Positions 62,301 through 64,000 of a DNA stretch of 64,000 nt are shown in pieces (the first letter of the stretch is position 1; each line of letters starts with the position of its first letter). This DNA comes from Ligula intestinalis (taxonomy: Eukaryota > Platyhelminthes > Cestoda > Diphyllobothriidea > Diphyllobothriidae): NCBI GenBank assembly GCA_036362985.1, contig JAYGXS010000001.1, forward strand, positions 40,183,803 through 40,247,802, read 5' to 3'. A program made the translations under genes and the position numbers. The notes below the pieces were generated by a model that saw only the letters and a program-made list of their open reading frames with translations, was not told the origin of the DNA and searched no databases.

Positions 62301-63174
62301 GATGTGGCTGCCAGCCCAGAAGAGATGTACTCACGCGAAGAAAATGGCCTCGTGATAGATGCTGAGTAAGTCGCGCACACTTAACTAGCACGTTACTCTT
62401 TTGGCCGATGGAGCAGCAGCAGCCGTTTTCTCCGTCGCCTCTGGGAATCAGAGCTATCCGCAGTCCAGCGCAGCTAAAGGAAGCAGAGGAAGAGGAGGAG
62501 GAGGAGGAAGAAGAAGAAGAAGAAGGAGATCGAGAGGTATTTATGTTGCCTGGTGACCAAGAGCAGACTTATGTTTCTGAGTTCTCCAGTTCTGACGAGA
62601 AGGGATCTCCGTCTATGACGTCGGGACGACGAGAGAGTAATGGAGTCTGTGCTACCAAGTGTGATTACACTTGCAGGTGGGTGATTTTGTATTCAGTACT
62701 GATGTTTGACAACTAGCAGCTTTGAGAATGACGATGATGATGAAGAAGAGGAGGAGGAGGCAGGGGAAGAAGAAGAAGAAGCAGAAGAAGAGGAGGATGC
62801 AGTAGAGACGCAACACTTCGAAAGAACAGTTCTGTTCAGTCAGGAGAGGCCAAGGTTATGGAACTCAAACAGAGACAGTCAGCAAAAGGAGTCAGAGCTT
62901 GCGTCTGTCGTAGGTGAGCGAGAAAGAATCTCTCATAACATTATACTGCAGGTGAGGTCGTTCGAACGCCGGATGTCCAAGAGACGGAAGGGTTGGATTA
63001 TGAGAAAAGTGACGAGGAAGAAGCAGACTTTTCTGAGGAAGAGGAGGTGGTGGAGAATGCTGGTGAAAGTAGAAGAATAGAGGTGAATGAGGCTTACAAG
63101 GAACCATCGCCAGAATTACGTGCCCCCCCTCCTCCATCACGCAACGAATCAGCAGCAGTCGAGACCCTTGAGAG
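59319..63174 (+). CDS. Gene for a highly acidic, probably disordered protein (7 exons, 3' end open)
   Basis: Exons 59319-59430 (ATG at 59319), 61901-62008, 62052-62190, 62231-62365, about 62452-62676, 62717-62913 and 62952-63174, ending at AG|GTAATT. Phases match throughout. After a 2.5-kb first intron the introns are 43, 40, about 86, 40 and 38 nt. The protein starts MALDSVFPNDDDPFGLLGKP followed by a basic RPTRRPRKL patch; the middle is Ser/Arg-rich; exons 5 and 6 each hold long Glu/Asp runs, and exon 7 has DEEEADFSEEEEVVEN then a Pro-rich end. No domain, membrane segment or catalytic motif recognised. The start of exon 5 was chosen because only acceptors near 62451 or 62462 keep phase. It probably continues beyond the last exon seen. 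Confidence 0.75.
60342..60560 (+). repeat. tRNA-derived SINE, copy 1
   Basis: Within intron 1 of the acidic-protein gene. The head shows a tRNA-like A box (GTGATTAGAGCGTTGG) and B box (GGGTTTGAACC) about 40 bases apart; the body (GCTGATGATGGATAATAAG onward) matches the copy at 60662-60850. Pol III promoter plus shared non-tRNA body defines a SINE. Confidence 0.65.
60662..60850 (+). repeat. tRNA-derived SINE, copy 2
   Basis: Shares the body of copy 1 (GCTGATGACAGCTAATAAG, then a TTAGTC segment and ATAGCTGC end). Its head is more diverged, but a B-box-like GCGGGTTCACATC remains. Confidence 0.55.
61600..61775 (+). mobile_element. CR1-like RT C-terminal tail fragment
   Basis: In intron 1 of the acidic-protein gene, + strand. 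One frame reads FSHRVIKNWNKLSSSFVLLE then SVDEFKRRLDTSL, matching the end of the RT in families A-C (pattern RV..WN.L....V..S....FK..LD). It is a short 5'-truncated insertion in the same orientation as the gene. Confidence 0.65.
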
Positions 63175-63840
63175 GTAATTTTTCCAGTTCATTTGAGAAA
63201 ACAAATGTGGAAAGCAAACAGACTAGGCCTTTTATTGCGTAAGGTGCAGTTAACATCACAGTATCAAACGCTGGTGAACAGAAAGATCGACGTTTCTAAG
63301 CGGCACATCTAGAGCATTCACCCAGTTATTAAAGAGTAACTCAATTTAGACTGAACCTATATTTCCAACTCAAGATCGCTTACGAAATCAAACATTCTAT
63401 GTCGACGCTTCTTTCGCCCCGTAGGTTATGAATTCTTAGGACGTTGTCAGACTTTTGTAACTAATAAAACGAATACAGTTCGTTTCGCTGCCAAGATTAT
63501 GCTTTGCAAATTGAATACGAATTGAGAGGGAGCTCACCGGAGTAATATTAAAAGTTTGGCCCTTGGCAGTAGGAGTGGAGAGAGAGACAACGAGGATGGA
63601 AGCAAGGTCATGGAATAGCGAACGTGTTCTCAGAAAACTTACAAACGTCTAGCGACACACATGGCATAATCACAGTCCTATTTCGTTTGCTTGATTTTTG
63701 CTGTGATAAAGTTAGAGTTTTATCGAAAAGGAAACGCCAAAGCGTCCGGCAAGAAAGGATGATAGCTAATACCTTCGCATTCTTTGCGTGCTCTTTAATG
63801 GATTAGTCAGACGCAGTTGCAGTCTGCATAACGCTATCAG
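63175..63840. other. Probable intron or 3' flank of the acidic-protein gene
   Basis: Follows the exon 7 donor. No further exon recognised before the minisatellite. Confidence 0.4.
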
Positions 63841-63849
63841 ATAGTCAAG

Positions 63850-64000
63850 CATTGGAGTCGACGATTTAGGATTTATAGAACGTCAGAGTCGACAATATAG
63901 GATATTGAGAACGTCGGAGTCGAGTGAAGAATAAAGAAACGTCGGGGTCGACAGTGTAGAGTCAAGTAAACGTCGGGATCACGAATTTAGGATACGATGT
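63850..64000. repeat. Minisatellite, about 30-base unit, runs off the window
   Basis: Five imperfect units with the core AACGTCGGAGTCGAC followed by a variable AT-rich spacer (aatataggat, aatttaggat). Units begin near 63854, 63880, 63911, 63939 and 63969. Confidence 0.75.

Noticed and set aside
62366..62388. A 23-nt intron in the acidic-protein gene
   Set aside because: It would keep phase, but is below the smallest intron seen elsewhere here; an acceptor near 62451 or 62462 also keeps phase and has a better pyrimidine tract.
1..64000. CRISPR arrays, bacterial operons, tRNA or rRNA genes
   Set aside because: No regularly spaced direct repeats of CRISPR type, no Shine-Dalgarno/operon layout and no cleanly folding tRNA or rRNA segment was seen; the window is eukaryotic.

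Overview
Eukaryotic genomic scaffold from a flatworm, probably a parasitic tapeworm or fluke. The evidence is a mix of about 31-43 nt micro-introns with kilobase introns in the same genes, short single-copy genes separated by decayed retroelements, and a repertoire of CR1/Jockey-like non-LTR elements, Gypsy LTR elements and a Penelope-like element. No species can be named from this sequence alone. Two runs of exactly 100 N (27706-27805 and 54749-54848) are scaffold gaps.

Host genes. ORC2, the origin recognition complex subunit 2, lies on the + strand at about 3261-11763; eight contiguous, phase-consistent exons cover the conserved C-terminal part. A minus-strand gene of unknown function has three phase-0 exons between 17.3 and 13.1 kb. 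COX5A, a nuclear-encoded cytochrome c oxidase subunit, is on + at 27282-27705 and is cut by the first gap. Orphan exon candidates follow at 28.2-28.6 kb. A gene for a very acidic, probably disordered protein starts at 59319 on + and runs through seven exons to 63174, probably beyond.

Mobile DNA. 1-1.6 kb: minus-strand non-LTR remnant lacking its RT core. 19.5-21.7 kb: decayed + strand relative. 22-24.6 kb and 31.0-33.3 kb: two Gypsy copies of one family, minus strand, each broken differently; the second keeps a likely 3' LTR. 34.4-38.3 kb: nearly intact non-LTR element flanked by identical 167-bp direct repeats, which is extraordinary if they are a target-site duplication. 39.4-41.7 and 41.8-45.1 kb: two further non-LTR elements. 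46.2-48.5 kb: two + strand fragments joined end to end. 49.6-52.9 kb: one non-LTR element interrupted twice by 3' fragments of another family. 54.6-57.3 kb: a Penelope-like element with GIY-YIG domain, long terminal inverted repeats and a 12-bp target-site duplication; two nonsense codons interrupt its ORF. Smaller repeats include tRNA-derived SINE copies, a fold-back element near 58 kb, a MITE-like element near 25.8 kb and a minisatellite at the right edge.

The genes do not form a pathway; the window is a gene-sparse, repeat-rich region. Exon limits were derived by eye from splice signals and phase; no alignment or search was run.
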